From Candidatus Adamsella avium (lineage in GTDB: Bacteria > Cyanobacteriota > Vampirovibrionia > Gastranaerophilales > CAJFVJ01), in the NCBI GenBank assembly GCA_904420445.1, contig CAJFVJ010000001.1:507266-571265 (forward strand): a stretch of 64,000 nucleotides of DNA. The letters are read 5' to 3'. The notes under the pieces are model-generated. The model ran no database searches. It saw only the letters and a program-made list of their open reading frames with translations, and was not told the origin of the DNA. Shown here in pieces: positions 54,759-63,990 of this stretch. Positions within the stretch are counted from its first letter, which is position 1. Every line of letters starts with the position of its first letter. Position numbers and translations under genes: made by a program.

Positions 54759-57700
54759 ATAGGCACCTCTTTTTCGAGTAATGAGTCAAGGATTATCAGT
54801 GCTGATGAAGGTTTATTCGGTTTTGAAAAGTTTTTTTGTTTTTCTGATGCGCTCAGGCAGAGTTTGCGTTTTGCCCTTGTAAGCCCTACATAAATCAGTC
54901 TGAGGGTTTCTTTTGCCTGCTCAAGCTTGAGTTCCTCTTCGGTTTTCGGTTTCTTGCCTGCTATATGTTCGAGTTTTTGCACTATGGTTGTTTGTTTGTT
55001 AAGTTTGATTTCTTCAGGGGCTATGTTGTAGTTGAATTCCGTCATATCAGGCATGAAGACTATATCAAATTCATCGCCTTTTGATTTATGGACGGTCATG
55101 AGTTCTACGCCGTTTTTGAGGGTGATTTTTTCGTCTTCGAGGTCATTGAAATATTTTATGCCTGAGAGTTTTTGTTTTATGCCTATGTTTGTCAGATGTG
55201 AGAGAATGTCTTTTTGAGAAGGTTCTTCCTGAGTGTAGTTTCTATAGCTTCTTTTAAAGTTTCTAATGATAGAGCAGATGAGGTTGACGTTTGAGAGGTC
55301 ATCGCTTTTTGAAAAATAGTGATTGCCTGCTTTGATGATAAATTCTTCTTCGTTGTCGAAGGGCAGCTCCATCCAGTAATAGAGCTCCCACCAGAGTTGA
55401 ATAAGCTCTGGATTCTGAGGTTCTTCGGACATAAAAGGTTCAGAGAGATTTTTGATTTGTGTTATATCTGATTTTTTGATTGTGATAATGTTGTTTTCTT
55501 TGAGGATTAGAGCTAAATCCTGAACAGTGTTATTTTTTAGGGGGGAATATACAAATTCGAGGAGTTTTGATAATAGTTTGAAAACCTTTTTATTCTTGAG
55601 GGTTTCGGTTCTTGAAAAAGTGTTTATACCGTTGTTTTCAAGATAAGCCATCCAGTTTGAAATCTGGTTGTTTGTTCTCAAGAGGATTGCGCAGGTTCTA
55701 TCAGGTGTTGTTTGCTGGAGTTTTTTGATTTCTTCGCAGATGTGAGTCATTTCCTGAACGTTTGTGTCAAGGGTTTGTATGCTGATAGCTTGAGGCTCTG
55801 TTTGAGGGTTTTGTCCTTCGACGGGTTTCATTTCGAGTTGATAGAAGGCGTCGTGAAATTCTTTTGTTTTGCAGGTTTCTTTGATAAATGAATTTGCAAG
55901 GGTATAAATCGCCTTGCAGCAGCGTTGAGAGCTTTGCATTTCGATTTTTTTATTTTCGTTGATAAATTTTTTGAAACCTTCTATATCAGCGTTTGTAAAA
56001 GTTGACATGATTGCCTGATTGAGGTCGCCGCATCTTACGACATTTGAGTGTTTTTCGGATATTGCATTAATCAGCTGCTGCTGAATTGGCGATGAGTCCT
56101 GTGCTTCGTCTTCGATTATGAATTTGAATTTGTTTTGATAGTATTTTCTGATATCAGAGTGATTTGCGATGAGTTCGTTTGCGAATATCAGCATATCATC
56201 ATAGTCAAGAGTGTTGTTGCTCTTAAGTGTTTTTGAATATTCTTTGTAGACAGCATGAAACTCTTTGATTTGAGTATCTTTTTTGAAAAATTCGGAGTTT
56301 TCGATATCCTGCGGAGAGAGAAGAAGTGATTTTGCTTTTGAGATATTTTTGAGGCAGTAGTCCATCCAGTCTTGAAGCTGTTCTCCAGGAGGAAGCTTTG
56401 AGGCGCATATTTGGCGGAGAATCATATTTTTTTTGAGGTCGTCGCATATTTCGAAATTATCGCTGAGCCCTATTCTTGAGCAGTTGTCTTCATCCTGAAT
56501 GATTTTGTAAGCAAGACCGTGAATTGTGCTGATTTGAGGAAGTTCTTTCAGGTTTGTCATGTTTTTTATTCTGTTCAGGAAATTTGAGGCAGCTGACTCC
56601 ATATATGTTAGTACGAGTATTTCTGAAGGGTTTGCACCACGTTCTATGAGTTTGATTATCAGGGCAAGCATTATTGTTGTTTTTCCTGCTCCGGGGACAG
56701 CCGGAACAGCCATTTTCCCTCCTGTGTATTCAAGAATGGGTTTCTGGTCTTCTCTCGGGGTTATTTTGTGATTATTTGTTGTTATTTGTGATTTTTCAGG
56801 GAGGAGGAAGTTGAGAAGTTCTCCTCTGTTTTCGTTTCCGAGGGTATCAAATCTGCTTGAGAGGAGAATAATTTTTTCTTCGCAGCAGAGCATGAGTTTT
56901 CGAAGAACTGCTGCTGTTTTTTTCAATGTCAGCTCTTTATGCAGGTCAATTGAGTATTCTTTGTGTTCGAAGTTGTGCTGGAAGACCCAGGAATTGTAGA
57001 GGGTGCCTGTATCTTCTTTTATCCAGCTGCGGGATGTTGTATCGAACCAGATTTGGTATTTTGATTTGAGTTCATTGTCGATTATTTTTTGAGGGGATGA
57101 GATGATGAGTTCGTCGTCTTCAAAGTTTTCTTCGATGGAGGGGTTGTCTGAAACGATGTTTATTCTCATCTGGGCAAGCCAGTCATTGAAAGTGAGTTTG
57201 AAGTCGTTTTGTGCACGGGTTTTCAGGGTATGAAATTCTTCGAGCGATTTTATGAGCATATTAAATTTATCGAAGTTGTCATGTTCTTTCAGGTGAGGAA
57301 GAATTGCCTGTTTGAAAATCATAAGCAGCTTGTCGATTTGAGAGATTTCTTTTTCTTTGAGGTTGGATATGGTTGTGAGAATTTTTTTGTAGTCTTCCTG
57401 TGTTTTGTTGTCTGCGTCTATGTTCTCAGGGAGTTGTTTTTGTTTGGCGAAAGTTTCTGATATTTGTGAGCAGAGAGTATTCGGGAGATTCAGGAGGTCT
57501 GCGAAGAGTTTTTTGATTTCGTTTTTTGACGGTCTTGCGGTTTGTTCGCATAACATCAGGAGAATAAGCGAGCAGAAGCAGGCTTTGTCTTCGTAGATTC
57601 TTTTTGTTCCTGAGAGGAAGCGTGTTTTGATATTTTTTTCGTCGAGGTATTTTTTGATGAAATAGTTTGTTATGTCATCGTCTTCGGTCATGATGATTTT

Positions 57701-58684
57701 TATGTCTTTAGGAGAGGAGGTTTTGAGAAGTTCATCGATTTTTTTGAGCAGGTCTTCTACCATTTCCTGTTTGTAGGTATATGAGCATGCCTCAAGATTG
57801 TTGAGAGGAGAAACTTGTTGTCCTGTCAGGTTGTTGAAGAGTATTTCGGCATTTTTTGCCGATTGGTCGTGTCTTTCGATTTTTTTAACTTCATATTTTA
57901 GGCATAGTTTTTTGACTCCCTCAGGGTATGCGCACAGATAGCCTCTGCGGGAGCTTCCTTCTGAGTCGAAAGTGATGAGGTGTGAATTTGTTTTTTCGAG
58001 AAGGGATTCAACAAATTTGAAGCCTATATATGTGAATTCATCGAGATTGTTGACAAGCAGGTGTTTAATATTATTAAAGTCATGTATTTTACCGCTTTTG
58101 TACATGCTGTAGAAGGCGTCTGTCTGGCGGAGGTAGTCAAACATTCTGTATTTCAGAGTGTATTTTTTGAAGGTTTCGATAGCTGTATTTGCATCTTCGA
58201 AGAAAGTTTCTCCAAGCAGTTGTGATTTTTGTTTAATTTCTTCTTTTGAGAGATTGTTGTTTACGATGAGGGTGTATCTTCTCATAAGCTGATGCATAAG
58301 GTTTAAACCTGATCTGTAGTCAGAAAAGTTTGCTCTTTCGCAGCATTTGTTCATAAGAAACAGTGAGTTGCCCATGCCTCCCATTTCAGGAGATATTTCA
58401 GGGTGTCCGAAGTTTTGCGGGATGAGATTTTCGAATATGACCCAGTTGTTTGTAATGGCGTTTCTGACGAGACCGTTGAAGGTATAAACACGCAAATCAG
58501 CGCCGCCTTCAAAGTTTTGTTCAGCGAGGCGGGTTCTTATTTTTTCGAGCAATTTTGTTCTATTTGGCTGGTTATTGCACAGGACAATTATTTCAGAAGT
58601 TTTTGCGCCTGAAGATATCAGTTCAGAGTATTTTTTTGCTATTAGGTCTGTTTTTCCAGAACCAAGCGGTGCGTCTATAAACAT
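54752..58684 (-). CDS. Large UvrD/AddAB-type helicase with two nucleotide-binding regions
   Basis: A 1310-residue protein. The N-terminus starts at once with a Walker A motif (APLGSGKTD, residues 5-13) followed by about 600 residues with weak helicase-like character and no clear nuclease, resembling the inactive helicase half of AddB. From about residue 655 a full UvrD-type helicase follows: Walker A VPGAGKTTIM near 668, LTYMESAA, Walker B IEDEAQD, GDLNQAIMS, a RCC-containing motif IV region, MTVHKSKGDEFDIV and LIYVGLTRAKRKL. The nuclease is a separate gene directly downstream with a seven-base overlap. By family, such complexes process double-strand breaks for RecA. The fusion order is inferred from motifs only. 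Confidence 0.82.
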   Translation of the reverse strand: MFIDAPLGSGKTDLIAKKYSELISSGAKTSEIIVLCNNQPNRTKLLEKIRTRLAEQNFEGGADLRVYTFNGLVRNAITNNWVIFENLIPQNFGHPEISPEMGGMGNSLFLMNKCCERANFSDYRSGLNLMHQLMRRYTLIVNNNLSKEEIKQKSQLLGETFFEDANTAIETFKKYTLKYRMFDYLRQTDAFYSMYKSGKIHDFNNIKHLLVNNLDEFTYIGFKFVESLLEKTNSHLITFDSEGSSRRGYLCAYPEGVKKLCLKYEVKKIERHDQSAKNAEILFNNLTGQQVSPLNNLEACSYTYKQEMVEDLLKKIDELLKTSSPKDIKIIMTEDDDITNYFIKKYLDEKNIKTRFLSGTKRIYEDKACFCSLILLMLCEQTARPSKNEIKKLFADLLNLPNTLCSQISETFAKQKQLPENIDADNKTQEDYKKILTTISNLKEKEISQIDKLLMIFKQAILPHLKEHDNFDKFNMLIKSLEEFHTLKTRAQNDFKLTFNDWLAQMRINIVSDNPSIEENFEDDELIISSPQKIIDNELKSKYQIWFDTTSRSWIKEDTGTLYNSWVFQHNFEHKEYSIDLHKELTLKKTAAVLRKLMLCCEEKIILLSSRFDTLGNENRGELLNFLLPEKSQITTNNHKITPREDQKPILEYTGGKMAVPAVPGAGKTTIMLALIIKLIERGANPSEILVLTYMESAASNFLNRIKNMTNLKELPQISTIHGLAYKIIQDEDNCSRIGLSDNFEICDDLKKNMILRQICASKLPPGEQLQDWMDYCLKNISKAKSLLLSPQDIENSEFFKKDTQIKEFHAVYKEYSKTLKSNNTLDYDDMLIFANELIANHSDIRKYYQNKFKFIIEDEAQDSSPIQQQLINAISEKHSNVVRCGDLNQAIMSTFTNADIEGFKKFINENKKIEMQSSQRCCKAIYTLANSFIKETCKTKEFHDAFYQLEMKPVEGQNPQTEPQAISIQTLDTNVQEMTHICEEIKKLQQTTPDRTCAILLRTNNQISNWMAYLENNGINTFSRTETLKNKKVFKLLSKLLEFVYSPLKNNTVQDLALILKENNIITIKKSDITQIKNLSEPFMSEEPQNPELIQLWWELYYWMELPFDNEEEFIIKAGNHYFSKSDDLSNVNLICSIIRNFKRSYRNYTQEEPSQKDILSHLTNIGIKQKLSGIKYFNDLEDEKITLKNGVELMTVHKSKGDEFDIVFMPDMTEFNYNIAPEEIKLNKQTTIVQKLEHIAGKKPKTEEELKLEQAKETLRLIYVGLTRAKRKLCLSASEKQKNFSKPNKPSSALIILDSLLEKEVPIC

Positions 58685-58844
58685 TCCTGCTCCATATTTT
58701 AGAAGACATAAAAATTTTAAGAAAAATATGCAACAAAATAAAGAGTATATTATTGTATGTAAATTGAAAAGTATACAGATGAGAAATTTGTCTTGTGAGC
58801 ATTCTATGTTAATATAGACTTATTTTTTGAAGAGGTAAGATATT

Positions 58845-59732
58845 TTGGACAAAAAAGAATCGACGGGGCATATACTTGCATTGGTTACCATTTTTATATG
58901 GGGAACGACTTTTATTTCGACCAAAATTCTATTGAATAATTTTTCTCCTATTGAAATTTTGTTTACCCGTTTTTTATTAGGTTTTTTGGCTTTATGGGCA
59001 ATATATCCTCATGCTTTGAAATTTTGCGGCAGGTATCAGGAGATTTATTTTGCTTTAGCCGGTTTGAGCGGGGTAACTCTTTATTTCCTTTTTGAAAATA
59101 TTGCCCTTTGTTTTTCATATGCATCAAATGTAGGAATAATTATGTCCACATCTCCTTTTTTTACGGCTGTTCTTGCTTCTTTTGTATTAAAGGAAAGATT
59201 AAAGAAGCGATTTATGTTTGGTTTTTTACTTGCAATGATTGGTATAGGATTAATAAATTTTAATGGTATTTCTATTTTAAAATTAAATCCGATAGGTGAC
59301 TTTCTTGCCCTATCCGCTTCTTTTTTGTGGGCGGTGTATTCTATTTTGATGAAGAAAATAGGAAGCTTTGGAATTCCAACTGTTCAGGTGACAAGAAGGA
59401 CTTTTCTTTATGGGCTGCTGTTTATGCTTCCTGTTATGCTGATAGATTTTCATCCGAAGGATTATAAGCTTTTAGGGGCTATTGATATATTTAATTTTGT
59501 ATATCTTGGGTTTGGAGCTTCTGCCATTTGTTTTTCAAGCTGGAATAAAGCATTGAAAATTCTCGGCGCTGTCAAAGTCAACGGGTATATTTATGCTATT
59601 CCCGTCATTACTGTCATCACTTCATCTTTGATTTTAAGGGAGAATATAACTTATCTCGCATGGGCGGGCATGGCGTTTGCAATCTTAGGTTTGTTTATTT
59701 CAGAACATGATTTTTCAACAAAGAAAATTTGA
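58845..59732 (+). CDS. EamA/DMT-family membrane transporter
   Basis: The start is TTG 58845, supported by AGAGG at 58831-58835; no ATG is suitably placed. The 295-residue product has ten hydrophobic helices in two homologous halves, with family segments ILALVTIFIWGTTFISTKILL at the start, TRFLLGFLALW, and LILRENITYLAWAGMAFAILGLFIS at the end. These transporters move metabolites such as amino acids or nucleosides across the inner membrane; the substrate cannot be told. Expressed alone, it ends at a bidirectional terminator shared with fusA. Confidence 0.9.
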   Translation: MDKKESTGHILALVTIFIWGTTFISTKILLNNFSPIEILFTRFLLGFLALWAIYPHALKFCGRYQEIYFALAGLSGVTLYFLFENIALCFSYASNVGIIMSTSPFFTAVLASFVLKERLKKRFMFGFLLAMIGIGLINFNGISILKLNPIGDFLALSASFLWAVYSILMKKIGSFGIPTVQVTRRTFLYGLLFMLPVMLIDFHPKDYKLLGAIDIFNFVYLGFGASAICFSSWNKALKILGAVKVNGYIYAIPVITVITSSLILRENITYLAWAGMAFAILGLFISEHDFSTKKI

Positions 59733-59736
59733 GAAC

Positions 59737-59770
59737 AAAAAAGGTTCCTTCTTTCAAAGGAACCTTTTTT
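59737..59770. terminator. Bidirectional terminator between the EamA gene and fusA
   Basis: A perfect 14-bp stem (59737-59750 with 59757-59770) and 6-base loop, starting with six A and ending with six T. It can end the transporter gene on the plus strand and the str operon on the minus strand. Confidence 0.92.
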
Positions 59771-59789
59771 AAGTTGTTTATCAAATAGC

Positions 59790-61877
59790 TTAGGCTTTTG
59801 CACCGTTTGCTTTTTCGATGATTTCTGCTGCGATGTTTGTCGGAACTTGCTCGTAGTTTTTGAATTCCATAGAGAAAGTACCGCGGCCTTGAGTGTTGCT
59901 TCTGATATCTGTTGCATAACCAAACATCTCAGCGAGCGGAACGATGGCATTAACTTTTTGCATGCCTGTTCCTTCAATCATTTCCATACCTTCAATACGT
60001 CCGCGTCTTGAAGATATATCACCGATGATGTCGCCTGTGTATTCTTCAGGGACTTCGATTTCGACTTTCATCATAGGTTCGAGAAGGACAGGTTTAGCTT
60101 TTTTGATACCGTCTTTCATTGCCATAGAACCTGCGATTTTGAATGCCATTTCTGAAGAGTCGACATCGTGGTAAGAACCGTCGAAGAGAGTGACTTTAAC
60201 GTCAATAACTTCGTATCCTGCGAGGACACCGCCGAGGAGCGCTTCTTCCATACCTTTTCTTGCTGGTTCGATGTATTCTTTCGGGATGGCACCACCGACG
60301 ATTTTGTTTTCGAATACAAAGCCCTGATTTGGTTCAGCAGGTTCGATTTTAACTTTAACGTGACCGTATTGACCACGACCGCCTGATTGTCTGATGAATT
60401 TAGAATCTTGTTCAGCGCTGCCTGTAATAGTTTCACGGTAAGCAACCTGTGGTTTACCTACGTTAGCTTGAACTTTGAATTCTCTCAGCAATCTGTCAAC
60501 GATAATTTCGAGGTGAAGTTCGCCCATACCTGAGATAATTGTCTGACCTGTTTCCTGGTCTGTTTTAACTCTGAATGAGGGGTCTTCTTCTGCAAGTTTG
60601 CCGAGGGCGATAGACATTTTTTCCTGGTCAGCTTTTGTTTTCGGTTCGATAGCAACCGAGATAACCGGTTCAGGGAAAGACATTCTTTCGAGAATAATCG
60701 GTTTATTTTCATCGCAGAGAGTGTCACCTGTTGTTGTACTCTTAAGACCGACTACCGCACAGATATCGCCTGCGTAGATTTCAGAGATTTCTGTTCTGTC
60801 ATCAGCATTCATCTGTACTATACGGCTGATACGTTCTTTATTTCCTGTTGTTGCGTTGAGAACATAGCTTCCTGATTTGAGAACGCCGCTGTAAACTCTT
60901 ATGAATGTAAGTCTTCCGACGTAAGGGTCAGTCATGATTTTGAAAGCGAGAGCTGCAAACGGTTCGTTATCATCGTTCTTTCTTTCTGCTTGCGTTCCGT
61001 CAGGCAGTTCGCCTTTGATAGCTTCTACATCGGTTGGAGATGGGAGGTAGTTTACGACAGCGTCCAAAAGGAGCTGTATACCTTTGTTTTTGAAAGCTGT
61101 ACCGCAGAGAACAGGGATAACTTTGTTCTGGCATGTAGCTGTTCTCAAGGCTTTTCTGATTTCATCAGGAGTAATTTCTTCTCCTTCGAGATATTTCATC
61201 ATAAGTTCATCGTCGCATTCAGCAACTGCTTCGATAAGTTCTTCTCTTTTTTGAGCGACAATTTCTTTCAAATCTTCAGGAACTTCTTCTTCTTTGATGT
61301 CTGTTCCCATATCGTTTGTATAGATTTCTGCTTTTTGTTCGATGATATCGACAAGACCTCTGAAGCTGTCTTCAGAACCTATAGGCACTTGAATCGGGAA
61401 TGCGTTCCCTTGCAGTCTGTCTCTGATTTGGTCAACTACTCTGAAGAAGTTTGCACCGGTTCTGTCCATTTTGTTGACGAAAACCATTCTTGGAACTTTG
61501 TATCTGTTAGCTTGTCTCCAGACTGTTTCTGATTGTGATTGAACACCGCCTACAGCGCAGAAAACAGCAACAACGCCGTCGAGAACTCTCATGGAACGTT
61601 CAACTTCGATAGTGAAGTCGACGTGTCCAGGGGTGTCGATGATGTTGATCTGGTGACCTTTCCAGAAGCTTGTGACAGCTGCTGAAGTGATTGTGATACC
61701 ACGTTCTCTTTCTTGTTCCATCCAGTCGGTAACGGCTGTTCCTTCGTGAACTTCACCTACTTTGTGGATTTTACCGGTAAAGAACAGGATACGTTCTGTA
61801 GTTGTAGTTTTACCGGCGTCGATGTGAGCTGCAATACCTATATTTCTGATATTTTGCAATTTTGTCGTTCTAGCCAC
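59790..61877 (-). CDS. fusA: Translation elongation factor G
   Basis: A 695-residue GTPase with P-loop [13 protein letters not shown] near residue 17, the switch region [19 protein letters not shown] and NKMDRTGAN, then domains II-V ending with [17 protein letters not shown]-like sequence ([11 protein letters not shown]). EF-G moves tRNAs and mRNA through the ribosome after peptide bond formation. It is the last gene of a rpsL-rpsG-fusA operon; no tuf gene follows, unlike the classical str operon. Confidence 0.97.
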   Translation of the reverse strand: MARTTKLQNIRNIGIAAHIDAGKTTTTERILFFTGKIHKVGEVHEGTAVTDWMEQERERGITITSAAVTSFWKGHQINIIDTPGHVDFTIEVERSMRVLDGVVAVFCAVGGVQSQSETVWRQANRYKVPRMVFVNKMDRTGANFFRVVDQIRDRLQGNAFPIQVPIGSEDSFRGLVDIIEQKAEIYTNDMGTDIKEEEVPEDLKEIVAQKREELIEAVAECDDELMMKYLEGEEITPDEIRKALRTATCQNKVIPVLCGTAFKNKGIQLLLDAVVNYLPSPTDVEAIKGELPDGTQAERKNDDNEPFAALAFKIMTDPYVGRLTFIRVYSGVLKSGSYVLNATTGNKERISRIVQMNADDRTEISEIYAGDICAVVGLKSTTTGDTLCDENKPIILERMSFPEPVISVAIEPKTKADQEKMSIALGKLAEEDPSFRVKTDQETGQTIISGMGELHLEIIVDRLLREFKVQANVGKPQVAYRETITGSAEQDSKFIRQSGGRGQYGHVKVKIEPAEPNQGFVFENKIVGGAIPKEYIEPARKGMEEALLGGVLAGYEVIDVKVTLFDGSYHDVDSSEMAFKIAGSMAMKDGIKKAKPVLLEPMMKVEIEVPEEYTGDIIGDISSRRGRIEGMEMIEGTGMQKVNAIVPLAEMFGYATDIRSNTQGRGTFSMEFKNYEQVPTNIAAEIIEKANGAKA

Positions 61878-61930
61878 TTTTGTAATCCTCTTTACTTATA
61901 CTAAATTTACGTACTTCTTTTTTAAAATTA

Positions 61931-61982
61931 TGCCATACTCTCTTTCTTTATCCGAATAAGACAAAGGTCTGAGGGTATGGCA
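61931..61982 (-). promoter_or_regulatory. Long-range hairpin between rpsG and fusA
   Basis: A 12-bp stem with one G-T pair joins 61931-61942 and 61971-61982 in the 125-base spacer upstream of fusA. The loop contains a small internal hairpin around TTATTCGGATAA. It could be an attenuator, a processing site or a ribosomal-protein binding site that tunes fusA relative to rpsG; the sequence alone does not say which. Confidence 0.4.
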
Positions 61983-62002
61983 TAGTCTGATTTTTAAAAA
62001 GA

Positions 62003-62473
62003 TTAATATCTGTAATGAGCGAAAGCTTTGTTAGCTTCAGCCATTTTGTGAGTATCTTCTTTTTTCTTAACCGAAGAACCTGTTCCGTTAGCTGCGTCGA
62101 GAATTTCAGCAACGAGTTTATCAACCATAGACTTTCCGCCTCTTGCCTTTGCATATTGGATAATCCAAGTTGTTCCGAGTGCTGCGCCTCTATCGGGTTT
62201 AACTTCGATAGGAACCTGATATGTAGAACCACCGATTCTTCTTGCTTTAACTTCAATTAACGGAGTAACGTTTTTGATAGCTTTCTGGAATACTTCGATT
62301 GATTCTTCTTTTGTTTTTTCATGTATTCTGTCCATAGCTGTATAAAAAATCTTTTCAGCCAGGCTTTTTTTACCGCGTCTCATCAATCTGTTTATAAATC
62401 TTGATATATCAACACTGTTATAAACCGGATCAGGAAGCGGAACTCTTTTTTGATGTCTTGGTTTTCTTGGCAT
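62003..62473 (-). CDS. rpsG: Ribosomal protein S7 (uS7)
   Basis: A 156-residue basic protein with the standard pattern MPRKPRHQKR, NRLMRRGKKSLAEKIFY, VEVKARRIGGSTYQVPIEV and a C-terminal AEANKAFAHYRY. It nucleates the head of the 30S subunit and in E. coli can regulate its own operon. It follows rpsL by 21 bases. Confidence 0.97.
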   Translation of the reverse strand: MPRKPRHQKRVPLPDPVYNSVDISRFINRLMRRGKKSLAEKIFYTAMDRIHEKTKEESIEVFQKAIKNVTPLIEVKARRIGGSTYQVPIEVKPDRGAALGTTWIIQYAKARGGKSMVDKLVAEILDAANGTGSSVKKKEDTHKMAEANKAFAHYRY

Positions 62474-62494
62474 TTTTTACTTCCTTTTAGTTAA

Positions 62495-62869
62495 TTATTT
62501 TTTAGCTCTTTTTGCACCGTATTTGCTTCTGCCCTGTGCTCTGTTTGCAACGCCTGCAGTATCAAGGGTGCCTCTTATGATGTGATATCTTACACCAGGG
62601 AGGTCTTTTACCCTTCCACCTCTAATCAGCACTACAGAGTGTTCTTGAAGGTTATGTCCGATTCCCGGGATGTAAGCTGATACTTCAAAACCGTTTGTCA
62701 ATCTGACCCTTGCCACTTTTCTCAAAGCTGAATTCGGTTTTTTTGGAGTTGTTGTATAAACTCTTGTGCAAACCCCTCTTCTTTGAGGGCAGTTCATCAT
62801 GGCAGGTGATTTTGTTTTCTTTGCCATTTTTTTACGTTCGTTGGATATCAACTGATTAATTGTAGGCAT
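62495..62869 (-). CDS. rpsL: Ribosomal protein S12 (uS12)
   Basis: A 124-residue protein with conserved [25 protein letters not shown] and [14 protein letters not shown]. The Lys in TPKKPNS that is changed in streptomycin-resistant mutants of other species is in its usual sensitive form. AAAGGAG precedes ATG 62869. It opens the str operon and has a promoter about 80 bases upstream. Confidence 0.97.
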   Translation of the reverse strand: MPTINQLISNERKKMAKKTKSPAMMNCPQRRGVCTRVYTTTPKKPNSALRKVARVRLTNGFEVSAYIPGIGHNLQEHSVVLIRGGRVKDLPGVRYHIIRGTLDTAGVANRAQGRSKYGAKRAKK

Positions 62870-62946
62870 TTTGTCTCCTTTATCCTTTTATTTTGTTGTT
62901 TATTTTTTCTCAAATTAATCCAGTACTTCCGATAAGAAGTATATCT

Positions 62947-62975
62947 ATCAAACTACAACCAAAATTTACTGTCAA
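62947..62975 (-). promoter_or_regulatory. Probable promoter of the rpsL operon
   Basis: On the minus strand TTGACA (62970-62975) is followed after 17 bases by TTTGAT (62947-62952), a weaker -10 box. A small hairpin (TACTTC/GAAGTA) lies in the leader near 62925-62942. Confidence 0.5.
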
Positions 62976-63080
62976 CGGTTTTTGTTTTTTGACGTTGATT
63001 TTTGGGGATTTTTTTTAGAAAAATATACACTTCTTTACAAATATTATCTGCCTGTATTCTTCCCGTGCGAGATTGTGTAT

Positions 63081-63758
63081 TTAGTTGAATTCGATGTATT
63101 CTTTTTCTTTTTTGCTCTTTTTTTGAGGGAGTATAAATCTGGTTTCCTCTTCGGCGTCGTTCAAATTTATTTTGTTGTTTTCAAAAATTTGTTTTGCACA
63201 GGCATGGTCTTGAAGTTTATATCTTGAGGGAATATACGGAAGTGCACCGTAGTCTAGGATAATTATGAGAAATCTGTCGTTTAGTTTTTTGACTTTTCCT
63301 TTTTTGATTATGCTGTGAGCGTTTGGAGCTTTATCGCCGTTTAAATCAACTTCGATTATGCAGTAGCATTTTGTTGAGCATGTTTGTTTGCTGTTGGCTA
63401 GAGAGAAAAATTTTATTCCGTTTTTGAGGTATATATCTCCTGTTTTTTTGTTGATGTATTTTATTTCTATTTTTTCTCCGTCTTTTGTTATCAGGTTGTT
63501 TTCAAAAAACTCGCCCCAGTTTGAGTATATGTCTGTAAAATTTTCCATAGACATGAGATGTTTTTCGTTGTCGAAGTTTGTATTTTTGATGATGTAGTTG
63601 TTGATTGAATAGTTAAGACTCTGCAGTGTTGTTTGATACAGTTTTGATTTTTGATTATTTTGTACATTTATAACAATTATATTTATCAGCTTAATAAATA
63701 TGAGTATTGTTACTATAAAAAGCATGCATCCGAGGCGTGCTTTATCTCTTTTTTTCAT
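63081..63758 (-). CDS. Pilin-like membrane-anchored protein
   Basis: I start at ATG 63758 (MKKRDKARLGCMLF), which puts a single hydrophobic helix at residues 8-34 directly after a basic cap; the open frame upstream to 63920 is AT-rich and unlikely to be coding. The 225-residue product then resembles type IV pilin or pseudopilin globular domains: a helix (QTTLQSLNYSINNYI), a SNWGEFFEN element, CSTKCYCIIEVDLNGDKAPN, where the VDxNGxKxPN turn is common in such proteins. No prepilin cleavage site of the GFTLIE type is visible, so it may be an anchored non-processed relative. Its role is unknown. Confidence 0.65.
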   Translation of the reverse strand: MKKRDKARLGCMLFIVTILIFIKLINIIVINVQNNQKSKLYQTTLQSLNYSINNYIIKNTNFDNEKHLMSMENFTDIYSNWGEFFENNLITKDGEKIEIKYINKKTGDIYLKNGIKFFSLANSKQTCSTKCYCIIEVDLNGDKAPNAHSIIKKGKVKKLNDRFLIIILDYGALPYIPSRYKLQDHACAKQIFENNKINLNDAEEETRFILPQKKSKKEKEYIEFN

Positions 63759-63841
63759 AAGATATTCCCGTATATAAATTAAAATTAATTTATTAATTTT
63801 ATCATTTTTGATTTTAATGCAAAATTTATTCATAAAGATTA

Positions 63842-63869
63842 TTGACAGAAAAATTTTTCCCGATAAAAT
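63842..63869 (+). promoter_or_regulatory. Strong sigma-70-type promoter
   Basis: TTGACA (63842-63847), 16-base spacer, TAAAAT (63864-63869). It points rightward into a region that meets a terminator 92 bases later. Confidence 0.65.
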
Positions 63870-63875
63870 AAAAGT

Positions 63876-63990
63876 GTAGAATAAACACTTGTTATTTAAA
63901 TAAATTTTTATAAACAGCAATAAAAAACAGGAAGAAGAGATTATAGAAAAGCAGAAATTTACACCATTATCAGTAATGGTGTTTTTTATT
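63876..63990 (+). ncRNA. Candidate short transcript (small RNA or leader)
   Basis: The strong promoter at 63842 would start a transcript near 63876 that reaches an intrinsic terminator at 63961-63990. The roughly 115 bases between have no ATG-started ORF with a ribosome-binding site, though a purine-rich AGGAAGAAGAG is present at about 63929. It is either a small RNA or the attenuated leader of a gene beyond the window. Confidence 0.35.
63961..63990 (+). terminator. Intrinsic terminator at the right edge
   Basis: ACACCATTA (63961-63969) pairs perfectly with 63974-63982 over a 4-base loop, followed by TTTTTATTTT. Confidence 0.8.

Noticed and set aside
60990-61532. Open frame of 180 codons on the plus strand opposite fusA
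   Set aside because: It is antisense to a highly conserved gene and rich in Phe, Cys and Ser, as expected from the complement of conserved coding DNA.
63759-63920. N-terminal extension of the pilin-like protein up to 63920
   Set aside because: The extension is AT-driven (Ile, Lys, Asn, Phe), has no ribosome-binding site, and overlaps a strong opposite-strand promoter. The start at 63758 gives a normal membrane-anchor N-terminus.
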